Origin: Streptomyces sp. YIM 121038 | GTDB taxonomy: Bacteria > Actinomycetota > Actinomycetes > Streptomycetales > Streptomycetaceae | DNA length: 64,000 nucleotides | Reading direction: 5' to 3' | NCBI RefSeq assembly: GCF_006088715.1 | Contig: NZ_CP030772.1 | Span: 310,001-374,000, forward strand | Program-made: the position numbers and the translations under genes | The notes under the pieces: generated by a model | The model's database searches: none | What the model was told of the DNA's origin: nothing | The model's input: the letters and a program-made list of their open reading frames with translations, nothing else | Shown here: piece after piece, positions 38,563 to 48,460 of the stretch | Layout: the number at the start of each line of letters is the position of its first letter | Numbering within the stretch: position 1 is the first letter of the stretch

Positions 38563-41121
38563 CTACGGCGCGGTGCTGGCTTCCAGTACCGCGCGCACGG
38601 AGGCGTCGGCGACGGTCCGCGCGCGTGCGGGTGTGACGACGCCGTCGATGTGACTGAAGTTCCAGGCGAGTTGGCCGTGGCTGGTGTTCGCGGTCGCGAT
38701 GAGCGCTCCGGTCACGGAGATCCCGGCCACGAGTTGGGCGTCGCTGATCCGCCAGGGGCCCACGCGCTCGGGGAAGTCGTAGCGCCCGAGGTTGGACAGG
38801 CACAGGTTGAGCGGGCCCTTGGTGTCCATGAACTCCATGAACCCCTTGGCCCGGGCGGGCGACTTCGGTCCCGCCCAGCGCAGCAGGTTGACCATCGACA
38901 GGTGTTCCTCGCGCCGGGTGCGGCGCGCCAGGTCCTCGCTGATGAACCGGGCCATGGGCCACAGCGCGGTGCCGGGCTGGTAGGGAACGTACGAGGGCAG
39001 GGTCGCCGCGTAGCTGCCCGCGTCGTCGTAGGAGGGGGCGGGGTGCAGCCGGTCGCGGAAGTCGACGGGCGAACCGATCGCGAAGTGCGCGGGCGCCGTG
39101 GTGCCCGCGTCCTGGGCGACGGCGGTGACCATGGCCGCCGCGAGGGTGCCGTGGACGGTCGCGCCGTGGCGTTTGCAGGCGGCCAGCAGGCCGTCCACCT
39201 GCTCGGCGGTCAACGTTCGGTGCACCATGCGGGTCCGGCGCCGCTCGAAGGGAACGTTCCGCTGGGGTGTCACGCGCTGCGGGCTCAGGCGGCGTGCCGT
39301 CTGCTGGTCGCGCAGCATCAGGGCGCCGAGACCCGCCGCTCCCCGCGCACCGCGGTGTCGGCGCGGCAGCAGGTCCTCGGCGGCAGGCAGGGCCGGGTAG
39401 GAGGTGGCGGGCGGCTCCGCACCGGTGCTCAGGTGCCCGGCGAGTTCTATCCACTGGCGCAGCAGGGACAGGCCTGTCATCCCGTCGGCGATGCAGTGCG
39501 AGGCGGTGAGCAGCAGATCGTGGGTGTCCTTCCGCGGCTCGCCGCCCGGGCGGCTGATCACGGTGGCGCGCAGCAACGGGCCCTCGCGCCAGTCGATCCC
39601 GTGCTCGAACTCGTATTCGTTGACCTCGTGTTCCCAGTGGTCGTCGGCGTCCTGAGGGGACAGGGTGACGTGCCGCAGCGGGATGGGCCGGTCGTCCACG
39701 GGGCGGAAGGCCGCCGTGCCGCCGTCGCTGCTGATCGCGGCCCGCAGCAGGGGATGTCTGGCCTGGAGGGCGTCCAGAGCCCGGCGCAGGAGTGCGACGG
39801 GGAGCGTGCCGTGCACGCGGGCGCGGACGACTCCGCTGAGGGGTGAGGCCTGGTCCGCGATCCAGTACCAGCGCTCCAGCGGGCTGAGTTCCCGCCGTAC
39901 CTGCGGGGTGGTGGCGGGCAGGGCGGGAAACGTCAGCGCCTGGGCGGAGCGGCGGGCGAGGGTGGCGCGCGGGGTGAACCGGAAGTAGCTGTCGCGGGCC
40001 AGCCTGCGGGGAGGGGACGCGGCTTGTTCGAGGTCGCTCATCTCACGGGACGCCGTCACCATCGCGCGGGTGCGCTCGCGGCGGCGGCCTTCGTACGTGC
40101 GCAGCGCGCGGGCGATGTCGTCGTCCGCACCGGGTTCGGCCAGGGTGTGGGCCAGGACGACGGCGTCCTCGATCGCCATCGCCGCTCCCTGTCCGAGCGT
40201 GGTGAGCATGGGGTGGGCCGCGTCGCCGAGCAGGGTGACGGGCCCGTCTCCCCAGCGGTCGCGGAAGGGGCGGTCGAAGGAGGGGACGGTGAGGATGTCG
40301 TCCTGCGGCGTGGCGTGGACGACCTCGCGGATCTCCGGGGCCCAGCCGGTGAACGCGCGCTCGATGACGTCCTTGGCGCCGTACCGGTCGAGCGCGTGTG
40401 TGGCGGGGATGTTCTTGGTGCCCCACCAGTAGGCGCGGCCGTCACCGATGTCGATCAGGCCGAAGCGCTGTCCGCTGCCCCAGTAGTGGCGCACGCTGCC
40501 GGGGGTGAACACCGGATGCTGGAAGGGGACGATGCCGAGCCAGCAGAGGTAGCCGCTGTTCCGCTCCTCCTCAGGGGCGTTGAGGTGGCGGCGTATCGCC
40601 GAGTGGAAGCCGTCGGTGCCGATGAGGAAGTCGCCGTGGGCGGTGCGGCCGTCGGTGAACTCGACGGTGACGCCCGTGCTTTCGGTACGCAGGCCCGCGG
40701 CGGTGGCGCCGAGGTGCAGGGGGCAGTCGCCGACCTCCGCGAGCAGGGCTTCTTGCAGCGCCGAGCGGCTCAGGCACACGCTGGGGGCGCCCGCCTCGGC
40801 ACATGCCTCCCGGAAGGGCAGGTTGCGGATCAGGCGGCCGCGGTGGTCGAGGACGGTGAACGACTCGACGGTCCGGCCGCGCTTCTCCAGGCCGAGGTCG
40901 ATGTCGAGCGTGGCGAGCGCGCTGATCGCGTTGCTCATCACCGACAGGCCGGATCCGGCGGCACGCAGCTCTCCGGCGCGCTCGTAGAGCTCGACGTGGA
41001 TGCCGACGCGGCGCAGTGCGACGGCGGCGGTCAGTCCGCCGATGCCCGCGCCGATGATCAGGGCGGTGCGGGGCTTGCCGCCGCCCTGGGCCTTGTCCTC
41101 GCCTCGCGTCACGCCGGTCAT
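38563..41121 (-). CDS. Fusion of FAD-dependent monooxygenase and condensation/acyltransferase domain
   Basis: 852 residues from ATG 41121, which overlaps the NRPS stop as ATGA. Residues 1-395: class A flavin monooxygenase with IIGAGIGGLTAAVALRRVG (FAD beta-alpha-beta), DFLIGTDGFHSAIRR and VTLLGDAAHPMLTTLGQGAAMAIEDAVVLA. Residues about 430-852: a condensation-superfamily domain close to PapA-type acyltransferases with LSPLERWYWIADQASPLSG, LLLTASHCIADGMTGLSLL (HxxxDG), and a DFRDR-like SPVDFRDRL near the end. Coupling to a two-module NRPS suggests it oxidises the released or bound dipeptide product (in pyrrolizidine pathways a Baeyer-Villiger step and ring contraction), and the second domain may transfer an acyl group to the product. 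The reading frame is continuous through the joint, with no stop or ribosome site between the domains, so this is a true fusion. Confidence 0.8.
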   Translation of the reverse strand: MTGVTRGEDKAQGGGKPRTALIIGAGIGGLTAAVALRRVGIHVELYERAGELRAAGSGLSVMSNAISALATLDIDLGLEKRGRTVESFTVLDHRGRLIRNLPFREACAEAGAPSVCLSRSALQEALLAEVGDCPLHLGATAAGLRTESTGVTVEFTDGRTAHGDFLIGTDGFHSAIRRHLNAPEEERNSGYLCWLGIVPFQHPVFTPGSVRHYWGSGQRFGLIDIGDGRAYWWGTKNIPATHALDRYGAKDVIERAFTGWAPEIREVVHATPQDDILTVPSFDRPFRDRWGDGPVTLLGDAAHPMLTTLGQGAAMAIEDAVVLAHTLAEPGADDDIARALRTYEGRRRERTRAMVTASREMSDLEQAASPPRRLARDSYFRFTPRATLARRSAQALTFPALPATTPQVRRELSPLERWYWIADQASPLSGVVRARVHGTLPVALLRRALDALQARHPLLRAAISSDGGTAAFRPVDDRPIPLRHVTLSPQDADDHWEHEVNEYEFEHGIDWREGPLLRATVISRPGGEPRKDTHDLLLTASHCIADGMTGLSLLRQWIELAGHLSTGAEPPATSYPALPAAEDLLPRRHRGARGAAGLGALMLRDQQTARRLSPQRVTPQRNVPFERRRTRMVHRTLTAEQVDGLLAACKRHGATVHGTLAAAMVTAVAQDAGTTAPAHFAIGSPVDFRDRLHPAPSYDDAGSYAATLPSYVPYQPGTALWPMARFISEDLARRTRREEHLSMVNLLRWAGPKSPARAKGFMEFMDTKGPLNLCLSNLGRYDFPERVGPWRISDAQLVAGISVTGALIATANTSHGQLAWNFSHIDGVVTPARARTVADASVRAVLEASTAP

Positions 41122-44100
41122 CGCTGCCCCGCCCGCGTCGCGTCGGCTGACCGGCTCGTCAGCAGGTCGGTGACGGTCTTCGCCGTGTGGTGCACGTTCG
41201 GTTCCTCCATGAGGGTCAGATGGTCGCCGGGCACGTCGATGACGCGGAGCAGGCCGCTGGTGATGTCGCTCCAGCCGTTGGTCCGGTCCTGGTGGCGGCT
41301 GCGGGCGGTGCGGTGCATCGCGGCGAGGACGGGCGGCAGCGGCTGGGAGGCACGGATCAGGGTGAGGTCCTGTCGCGTGTCCTCGGGCCGGTAGTCGAGC
41401 GCGGCGTGCCAGTTGGCGCGGTAGAGGTCGAAGAGGCGGTGGACGGCCGCGGTGGAGCTGCCCGCCGGCAGGACTCCGGCGTCGCTCGCGGCGCGGGCGA
41501 CGAAGGCGAGCTTGTCGGTGAGCGAGGTGAGCGTGCCGGGGAACGACGGCATCGGCGAGTCGCCGCCGCGGTCGAGCCAGAGCAGCTCCCAGAAGAACCA
41601 GTGCAGGAGCGCCTCGTCGTCGTGTCGGGGGCGCGGGCCGGGCCTGAGGGCGGTGGTGTCGAGGAGGACGAGGTGGCTGGCCTCCTCCCCCGCGGCCCGT
41701 AGCTGACGGGCCATCTCGTACGCCACGAAGCCGCCGAAGGACCAGCCGCCGAGCTGGTAGGGGCCCTGCGGCTGCACGGTGCGTAGCGCGGCGAGGTAGC
41801 TGCGGGCCATCTCCTCGACGCTGTCGAGCGGTGCGGTGCCCTGGTGCGTCCCGGCCGCCTGGAGCGCGTACAGCGGCTGGTCGTCGGGCAGGTGCCGGGC
41901 GAACGGCAGGTAGCAGAGCACGTTTCCGCCCATGGGGTGCACGACGAACAGCGGCGTACGGGAGCCTCCCGTACGGATCGGTACGAGCGGGTTGAACGCG
42001 GTGGCTGCGCGGCCGGACCGCAGGCGTGTCGCGAGCGCGGCCGCGGTGGGTTCCGCGACGAGCGTGGCCAGGGGGATGACCAGCTGGTAGCGCTGCTCGA
42101 TCTGCACAGCGAGGCGCATCGCGGTCAGGGAGGTACCGCCGAGCTCGAAGAGGCTGTCGTACGGCGCGACGTCGGGCAGCCCCAGCAGGTCGGCGAGCAG
42201 CCGCGTCAGCTCCTCTTCGAGGGCGTCGGGTGCGTGGGCCCGCGTCACGGCGCGCCGGGCGAGGGGCATCGCGCGGAGCGCGGCGTCGTCCCGCTTGCCG
42301 CTGGGGGTGAGCGGCAGCCGGGGGATCCACTCCAGGTGTGCGGGAACCATGAAGTCCGGCAGGACGCCCCGCAGTTCGCCGCGCAGCGCGTCCAGGTCGA
42401 CGCGGTCGGCGTCACCGGTCAGGAACGCGGCGAGGAAGCAGTCGCCGCCCTCGCGCTGCCTGGCGACGACCGCGGCCTCCCGCACGTGGCCGCGGTACGC
42501 GGTGAGCTCGTGCAGGGCGAGCTCCACCTCGGCGGGCTCGACGCGGAAGCCGCGCACCTTGACCTGGCTGTCCGCGCGGCCCACGCAGACGATGCCGCCG
42601 TCGGGCAGCACCAGGCCGAGGTCGCCGGTGCGGTACAGGCGGCCCGACGGGGTGAACGGGCTGGGGACGAAGCGCTCGTCGGTCAGCTCGGGCTGCCCTT
42701 CGTAGCCGTCCGCGAGGCAGGCGCCGCCCAAGTGGATCTCGCCCCGCGCCCCCGCGGGCAGCGGGCGCAGCTCCTCGTCCAGGACGTGCGCCTCCGCCCC
42801 CTCGACGGAGACGCCGATCGGCGGCAGCGCGGGGAAGGCCGCCGGGTCCCCGGCCATGGTGTGGGAGGTGGCGACGTGGGTCTCGGTCGGCCCGTACTGG
42901 TTCTCCAGGATAACGCCCGGCAGCGCGGCGCACAGACGGCGTATCTCGGGGGTGACGCGCAGTTGCTCGCCGGAGGAGATCAGGACCCGCAGCCCACGCG
43001 GTACGAGGCCGAGGGCCCCGGAGGTCTCCGCCATGTGCTGGAGCGCCACGTAGGGCAGGAAGACGCGCTGGATGCCTTCCTGGTCGATGAGGCGCAGCAG
43101 CGCGGGCATGTCGTGCCGTTCGGCCTCGCCGACCAGATGCAGGGTGCCGCCGCCGCAGAGCGTGGAGAAGATCTCCTGGAAGGAGACGTCGAAGCTCAGC
43201 GGCGCGTACTGCAGCGTCGAGCCGCCCGTCGCGCCGCTGGACGCCGCGAGCTGCCAGGCCACGAGGTTGGCCAGGGAGCGGTGCGGCATCGCGACGCCCT
43301 TGGGGCGGCCGGTGGAGCCGGAGGTGAACAGGACGTACGCGGTGTGACCGGGGTCGATCCGGCCGCGTGCGGCACCGGCGCCGACCGAGTCCGGTGCGGT
43401 GCCCTCGGGTCCTGGACGCGCCCCGGGTTCGCCGTCCTGCTGCCGTCCGGCGGTGTCCGGCCGCGGCCGGGTGAGGTCCCCGGCGGGCAGCAGCGGCACG
43501 TCACCGGCGAGATGTGCGTGCCGGGCGGTGGCGATGACGCGGAAGGGCCGGGCCTCCGCGAGCATCGCCGCGAGGCGCGGTGCGGGGTAGTTGGTGTCCA
43601 GCGGCACCACCGCGGCACCGGCCTTCAGCACTCCCAGGAGTACGGCGACGGTGTGCGGCGAGCGGTCCATGGCGAGGGCGACGCGTGCTCCCGTCGGGGT
43701 GCCTGCCGTCCGCAGTTGTCGTGCCACGTGGTCGGCGGCGGTGTTCAGGTCGGTGTAGCTCCAGCGGTCCTGTCCCCTCACCAGCGCGGTCGCCTGCGGC
43801 GTGCGCGTCACCTGCTCGGCGAAACGTTCCACCACGCTGGGGTGTGCCTTGGGCGCGGTGGACGGGACCGGAGCGGCGAGGAAGGTGAAGTCCGGTCTCG
43901 CGTGCGGCTCTTCCGCCAGGCGCGTCAGGATCTCCAGGTAGTGCTGCGCGTAGAGCGCGGCCTGCGCCGCGCAGAAGGTGCTGCCGTCGGCGTCGACGCG
44001 CAGCCAGGTGTGGTTCCCGTCGGGTTCGGTGACCGCGTTCACCAGGAGCCGGAAGTTCGACTCCTCCCAGGTGCGCAGTGACCGCAGCTCGATGCCGGGC

Positions 44101-47100
44101 AGCTCGGCGAGACCGGCGAGCTGGTGGAAGTGCACGTAGTTGAAGGCGCTGTCCACGACCGGGCCGCCGTGGTGCTCCTCGACGGCGCTCAGCGGGTAGC
44201 GGCGGTGAGGGTGGCTGTCACGCTCCTGCCGCAGGGCTTCGCGGGCCACGTCGAGCCAGCTGTCGCGGGCGGTGTCCACGCGCAGGGGGACGGTGTTCAG
44301 GAAGAGGCCGACGGCGCGCTCGGCGTGGGCGCGTTCGACACGGCCGTGGGTGATCAGGCCGGTGGTGATGTCCCGGCTGCTCGCCAGCGCGCTGAGGGTG
44401 AGGCAGTGCGTGGCGAAGAGCAGGGACTTCACGGGCAGGGTGTGCTCGGCGGCGACGGCCCGCAGTCGGCGGACCAGGGCCCGGGGCAGGTCGGCGCGGT
44501 GCGCGACCGCGCTGTGCTCCCCGTGCGGCAGGTGCGGTCCGAGGCCGTCGATCCGCGGCGGTCCGGAGTGCGCGAGCGTGTCCCGGAAGTGGCGGCGGGC
44601 CGCGTCGTCGGCGAGGGCGCGCCGCTCCGCGTACGCGTAGGCGGCCGGTGAGGGCGGTGTCGACGCCGGGACCGGTGCGGTACCGAGGCCCAGCTCGTGC
44701 GCGTAGTCCTGAAGGAGTTCCCGCAGCAGGTTGGCCACGCTGGCGCCGTCGAGGAGCGCGTGGTGGAAGCTCAGCACCAGTTCCACGCCGGTGCCGCGCA
44801 GATGGGCCCGCAGCAGGTACAAGGGTGTCCCGTCGAGCGGGTAGGGGTGGTGGCGGCGCTCCTCGACGTGCCGCCGCACCTCGGCGTCGGCCGCACCGCG
44901 GGAGAGGGCCCGCAGGTCGGCGACGTCCAGGGCGCCGGGCAGCCGGTGGTGGACGATCTGGAGCGGTTCGGTGAATCCGGCCAGGTCCATGGAGGAGCGC
45001 AGGACCGGGTGGCGCGCCGTCAGCCGGTCGAACGACCGGTGGAAGGCGTCGTGGTGCCAGGGCATGTCCAGGGTGTACTGGAACACGTCCTTGTAGCGGG
45101 CCGAGCCCTCGTGTTCACGGCTGTGGTAGAGCAGGCCGAGCTGGAGCCGGGTGAGCGGGAAGGCGTCGGCCTCGCCCGTGAGCCGCGCGCGGTCCGCCTC
45201 CGGCAGGAGCGCGAACGGCTCCGGCTCGGGATCGGTCTCGTCGGCGTCTCCGTGGTGCGCGGTGGTGCGTGCTGCGAGCTGGGCCACCGTTGGGTGCTGG
45301 AACAGCTCGCTGAGAGTGAAGCGCAGGCCTCGCTTCTCCGCTTCGGCGCGGACCTTGAGCATCAGGATGGAGTCGCCGCCGAGCGCGAAGTAGTCGTCGT
45401 GGATGCCGACGCGCTCGACGTCGAGGACCCGCGCCCAGATCTCCGCGAGGGCCGCCTGCGTGGCGTCGAGCGGCTGTTCACCGGCCGCCTGGTCCGCGTC
45501 TGCCTCGGGGAGCGGCAGGGCGCGGCGGTCGGCCTTGCCGTTGGGGGTCAGGGGGATGCCGTCGATGCGCAGGAACCGGGCCGGGATCATGAAGGCGGGG
45601 AGCGTTTGTGCCAGGTGGTCCCGCAGCCGCTGTGCGGGGATGGCGGTCTCGGCGACGTAGTAGCCGATCAGGTGAGTGCCGCGGCGGGGTGTGGTGTGGT
45701 CCACGACCACCGCGTCACGGACGCCGGGGACGTCGGCGAGGGCCCGCGCGGCCTCGCCCGGCTCCACGCGGTTGCCGCGGATCTTCACCTGGGCGTCGAT
45801 GCGTCCCAGGTAGGCGACGCTGCCGTCGGCGAGCCAGCGCGTGAGGTCGCCGGTGCGGTAGAGGCGACCGCCCGGGGTGAAGGGGTCGTCGATGAACTTC
45901 TCGGCGGTGAGGTCGGCGCGGCCCAGATAGCCGCGCGCCACGCCGACACCCCCGACACACAGCTCCCCCGGCACGCCGACGGGCTGGGGCAGGCCCGCGG
46001 GGTCCAGGACGTACAGCTGGATGTTGTCGATCGGACGGCCGATGGGGACCCGGGTCACGGGGTGGGCGGGATCGGACGGGCAGTCGTGGTACGAGACGTC
46101 GATCGTGGCCTCGGTGGGGCCGTACAGGTTCACCAGGCGCACCGCCGGGTCGGGCCCGAAGAGCCGGTTGAACTGGTCCACGCGCGCCGCGGGCAGTGCC
46201 TCGCCGCTGCAGAAGACGTGTCGCAGCGACGCGACGTCCGCCCGCGACGTCGGCTCCTCCTCCAGCAGGTCGAGGAACGGGCCGAGGATGGACGGCACGA
46301 AGTGCACCTTGCTGATCCCCCGACGGCCGATCGTCCGGAGGATCTCGCGCGGATCCTGTTCCCCGCCGGGCGGCAGCAGGGCCACCGACGCGCCCTCGAT
46401 CGCCCACCAGAACAGCTCCCACACCGATACGTCGAAGGAGATGGGGGTCTTCTGCAGCAGGACGTCGCCTTCGCCGAGGGGGTAGGTCCGCTGCATCCAT
46501 GCCAGGCGGTTCACGACGCTGCGGTGTTCGACCAGCACGCCCTTGGGACGGCCGGTCGAGCCGGAGGTGTAGATGACGTACGCGAGGTCGTCAGCCGTGG
46601 CCGTCGGTGAAGGCGTGCCGGTGCGCTCCGCCGGTGGGCCGCTGTCCTTCAGCAGATCGCCGCGGTGCAGCAGATCGCCGACGCTGCGTACGGGCAGTTC
46701 GTCGGGGACGCCGGTCAGCGGTGCCTCGTCCGCGACGACGACCACCTTGGCGCTGCTGTCGGCCAGGAGGAAGCGCACGCGATCGGCGGGGTGGCGGGGG
46801 TCCACCGGAACGTACGCGCCGCCCGCCTTCAAGATGCCGAGCAGCGCCACGAACAGCTGCGGGCAGCGCGGCATCACCACGGCGACCCGGTCGTCACGGC
46901 CCACGCCGTCGGCGCGCAGGGCGCGCGCGACCCGGTCGGCCCGCGCGTCGAGCTCGGCGTAGGTGAGCGTCTCCCCCGCATGACCGGTCACGGCGACCTG
47001 GTCGGGGCGGCGGGCGGCCTGCGCCTCGAAGAGGCCGTGCAGCGTGGCCCGGTCGGCGAAGGGCATCTTCGGCCCGTGGCCGCGCACCGCGGTCAGGTCC

Positions 47101-48428
47101 GCGCGGTCCGCCGGGGTGAGCATCTCCACCGTCGCTGCGGGCCGGTCCAGTGCGTCCAGGCCGTTCTCCATCAGTGTCTTCAGCTGCCGGGCGGCCGCCG
47201 CCAGCGGGAAGTCCGCGTCGAACACGTCACCCGCGCCGTCCAGCTCCACGCGCATGTCGGCCACGCCGTCGAAGGCCTGCACGGTCACGGCCAGGGCGTC
47301 CGTGTCGTGCCCCACGGCCAGCATGCTGGTGCGCCAGGCGAGGTCCGGGAGGCCTTCCGAACGGTCGTAGCGCAGATACGAGAGCGTCACGTCGAACAGC
47401 TGCCGAGGCCCCGCGGCCGAGGGCAGCGCGCGCAGGACGTCACCGAGGGCGAGCCTCTGGTGGGGGCGCAGCGTGTCCACCGTCTCCCGCACTGCGGCCG
47501 CCAGCTCCCTGACGGTGCGTGTGCCACCGACGGCGATCCGCAGCGGCAGGGTGTTGGCGAACTGACCGACGATGCCGTGCTGCCCGGCGGCGGGCCGGTT
47601 GTGGAAAGGGATCCCCAGAATCGTTTCCTCACTGCGGTGGACGCGGGCGAGATAGCTGCCGAGCACCGCGGCGACGTACGCGAACGGTGACAGGCCCGCG
47701 CTCTTCAGCCGCTCCACCAGGGGACCTTCCACCACGAACGCGTGGCGCACCCGGTGCCCGCCGGCGGCCGGGGTGCGGGTGAACAGCGCGGGGGTCGCGC
47801 CGTCGAGTGCCCGCCGGTGGAAGGCTTCGTCCCGTGCGTGCTCCGCGCCGTTCCGGTAGCGCGCCTCCTCGTCGGCCCAGGCGAGGTAGGACGACGTCCC
47901 GGCCGGGGCGGGCCGTCCGTCGCCGTGCGCCCGCCGCCGGTAGTCCTGGAGGATCTGCCGGCTCAGCAGGTCGAACGCCCAGCCGTCGGCGACGAGATGG
48001 TGTGCCTTGATGTGCAGGTGCACCACCTCGGGGCCCTCCACCAGCACCGTGGCCTCCACCAGCGGCCCGCCGCCGGTCAGCGGCAGGGCGCGCGCCAGCG
48101 AACGCTCCCGCCACGCGGCGCACCTCTCGGTGGCGTCCGGGCCGTCGGAGAAGTCCCGCACCCGGACCCGGAGCGGCTCCGGGGCCACCCGCTGCCGGGG
48201 CGCCCCCTCGTACTCGTCGAAGCGCAGCCCAAGCGCCTCGTGCCCGCGCAGTGCGCGCTCCGCGCAGGCCAGCAGGGCACCGAGGTCGACACGGCCCTCG
48301 ATGCGGTCCCACAGCACGCAGTTGAACTGCGGCGACTCCGGCGCGCGTCGGGCGCCGACCCAGATGTCCCGCTGATACGCCGTCAGCGAGGTCCCTGCAA
48401 CATCGTTCACCGCGTGCGCACCTTCCAT
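41118..48428 (-). CDS. Two-module NRPS, C-A(Ser)-T-C-A(Pro-like)-T-TE
   Basis: About 2436 residues. Start at ATG 48428 or GTG 48410; the open frame reaches 48518. C1 (about 1-430, AHHLVADGWAF) is EntF-like and would accept an acyl starter. A1 (about 455-960) has YIYTSGSTGRPKGV, LVNLYGPTEA and NGKADRRALP. Its selectivity residues read D-V-W-H-F-S-L-I-D-K, the serine code. T1 is YFALGGDSILML. C2 has LSFHHALLDGAS. A2 has VLFTSGSTGRPKG, ENQYGPTETH and SGKRDDAALR, with residues D-V-Q-F-I-S-Q-V-A-K, partly matching proline codes. T2 is LFELGGTSLTAM. The C-terminal type I thioesterase has GGWSFGGFVAYEM and the His in PGDHLTLMEEP. No epimerase or MbtH is seen. It is expected to make an acyl-Ser-Pro-like dipeptide and release it by the TE; coupled to the monooxygenase fusion. 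Confidence 0.85.
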   Translation of the reverse strand: MEGAHAVNDVAGTSLTAYQRDIWVGARRAPESPQFNCVLWDRIEGRVDLGALLACAERALRGHEALGLRFDEYEGAPRQRVAPEPLRVRVRDFSDGPDATERCAAWRERSLARALPLTGGGPLVEATVLVEGPEVVHLHIKAHHLVADGWAFDLLSRQILQDYRRRAHGDGRPAPAGTSSYLAWADEEARYRNGAEHARDEAFHRRALDGATPALFTRTPAAGGHRVRHAFVVEGPLVERLKSAGLSPFAYVAAVLGSYLARVHRSEETILGIPFHNRPAAGQHGIVGQFANTLPLRIAVGGTRTVRELAAAVRETVDTLRPHQRLALGDVLRALPSAAGPRQLFDVTLSYLRYDRSEGLPDLAWRTSMLAVGHDTDALAVTVQAFDGVADMRVELDGAGDVFDADFPLAAAARQLKTLMENGLDALDRPAATVEMLTPADRADLTAVRGHGPKMPFADRATLHGLFEAQAARRPDQVAVTGHAGETLTYAELDARADRVARALRADGVGRDDRVAVVMPRCPQLFVALLGILKAGGAYVPVDPRHPADRVRFLLADSSAKVVVVADEAPLTGVPDELPVRSVGDLLHRGDLLKDSGPPAERTGTPSPTATADDLAYVIYTSGSTGRPKGVLVEHRSVVNRLAWMQRTYPLGEGDVLLQKTPISFDVSVWELFWWAIEGASVALLPPGGEQDPREILRTIGRRGISKVHFVPSILGPFLDLLEEEPTSRADVASLRHVFCSGEALPAARVDQFNRLFGPDPAVRLVNLYGPTEATIDVSYHDCPSDPAHPVTRVPIGRPIDNIQLYVLDPAGLPQPVGVPGELCVGGVGVARGYLGRADLTAEKFIDDPFTPGGRLYRTGDLTRWLADGSVAYLGRIDAQVKIRGNRVEPGEAARALADVPGVRDAVVVDHTTPRRGTHLIGYYVAETAIPAQRLRDHLAQTLPAFMIPARFLRIDGIPLTPNGKADRRALPLPEADADQAAGEQPLDATQAALAEIWARVLDVERVGIHDDYFALGGDSILMLKVRAEAEKRGLRFTLSELFQHPTVAQLAARTTAHHGDADETDPEPEPFALLPEADRARLTGEADAFPLTRLQLGLLYHSREHEGSARYKDVFQYTLDMPWHHDAFHRSFDRLTARHPVLRSSMDLAGFTEPLQIVHHRLPGALDVADLRALSRGAADAEVRRHVEERRHHPYPLDGTPLYLLRAHLRGTGVELVLSFHHALLDGASVANLLRELLQDYAHELGLGTAPVPASTPPSPAAYAYAERRALADDAARRHFRDTLAHSGPPRIDGLGPHLPHGEHSAVAHRADLPRALVRRLRAVAAEHTLPVKSLLFATHCLTLSALASSRDITTGLITHGRVERAHAERAVGLFLNTVPLRVDTARDSWLDVAREALRQERDSHPHRRYPLSAVEEHHGGPVVDSAFNYVHFHQLAGLAELPGIELRSLRTWEESNFRLLVNAVTEPDGNHTWLRVDADGSTFCAAQAALYAQHYLEILTRLAEEPHARPDFTFLAAPVPSTAPKAHPSVVERFAEQVTRTPQATALVRGQDRWSYTDLNTAADHVARQLRTAGTPTGARVALAMDRSPHTVAVLLGVLKAGAAVVPLDTNYPAPRLAAMLAEARPFRVIATARHAHLAGDVPLLPAGDLTRPRPDTAGRQQDGEPGARPGPEGTAPDSVGAGAARGRIDPGHTAYVLFTSGSTGRPKGVAMPHRSLANLVAWQLAASSGATGGSTLQYAPLSFDVSFQEIFSTLCGGGTLHLVGEAERHDMPALLRLIDQEGIQRVFLPYVALQHMAETSGALGLVPRGLRVLISSGEQLRVTPEIRRLCAALPGVILENQYGPTETHVATSHTMAGDPAAFPALPPIGVSVEGAEAHVLDEELRPLPAGARGEIHLGGACLADGYEGQPELTDERFVPSPFTPSGRLYRTGDLGLVLPDGGIVCVGRADSQVKVRGFRVEPAEVELALHELTAYRGHVREAAVVARQREGGDCFLAAFLTGDADRVDLDALRGELRGVLPDFMVPAHLEWIPRLPLTPSGKRDDAALRAMPLARRAVTRAHAPDALEEELTRLLADLLGLPDVAPYDSLFELGGTSLTAMRLAVQIEQRYQLVIPLATLVAEPTAAALATRLRSGRAATAFNPLVPIRTGGSRTPLFVVHPMGGNVLCYLPFARHLPDDQPLYALQAAGTHQGTAPLDSVEEMARSYLAALRTVQPQGPYQLGGWSFGGFVAYEMARQLRAAGEEASHLVLLDTTALRPGPRPRHDDEALLHWFFWELLWLDRGGDSPMPSFPGTLTSLTDKLAFVARAASDAGVLPAGSSTAAVHRLFDLYRANWHAALDYRPEDTRQDLTLIRASQPLPPVLAAMHRTARSRHQDRTNGWSDITSGLLRVIDVPGDHLTLMEEPNVHHTAKTVTDLLTSRSADATRAGQR

Positions 48429-48460
48429 GCTCCGGCCAGGGCGCCGTAACCGCCCGCCAT

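Noticed and set aside
38563..42330. The 1255-codon minus-strand ORF as one giant protein
   Set aside because: Codons above 41121 are the NRPS thioesterase region in the wrong frame. The coupled ATG at 41121 is the real start of an 852-residue protein.
41844..44081. 745-codon plus-strand ORF opposite the NRPS, and similar long ORFs at 44697-46610, 40024-41394 and 38650-39846
   Set aside because: They are antisense shadows of high-GC NRPS and monooxygenase coding sequence. Third-position bias fits the minus strand, and the products are low-complexity without motifs.
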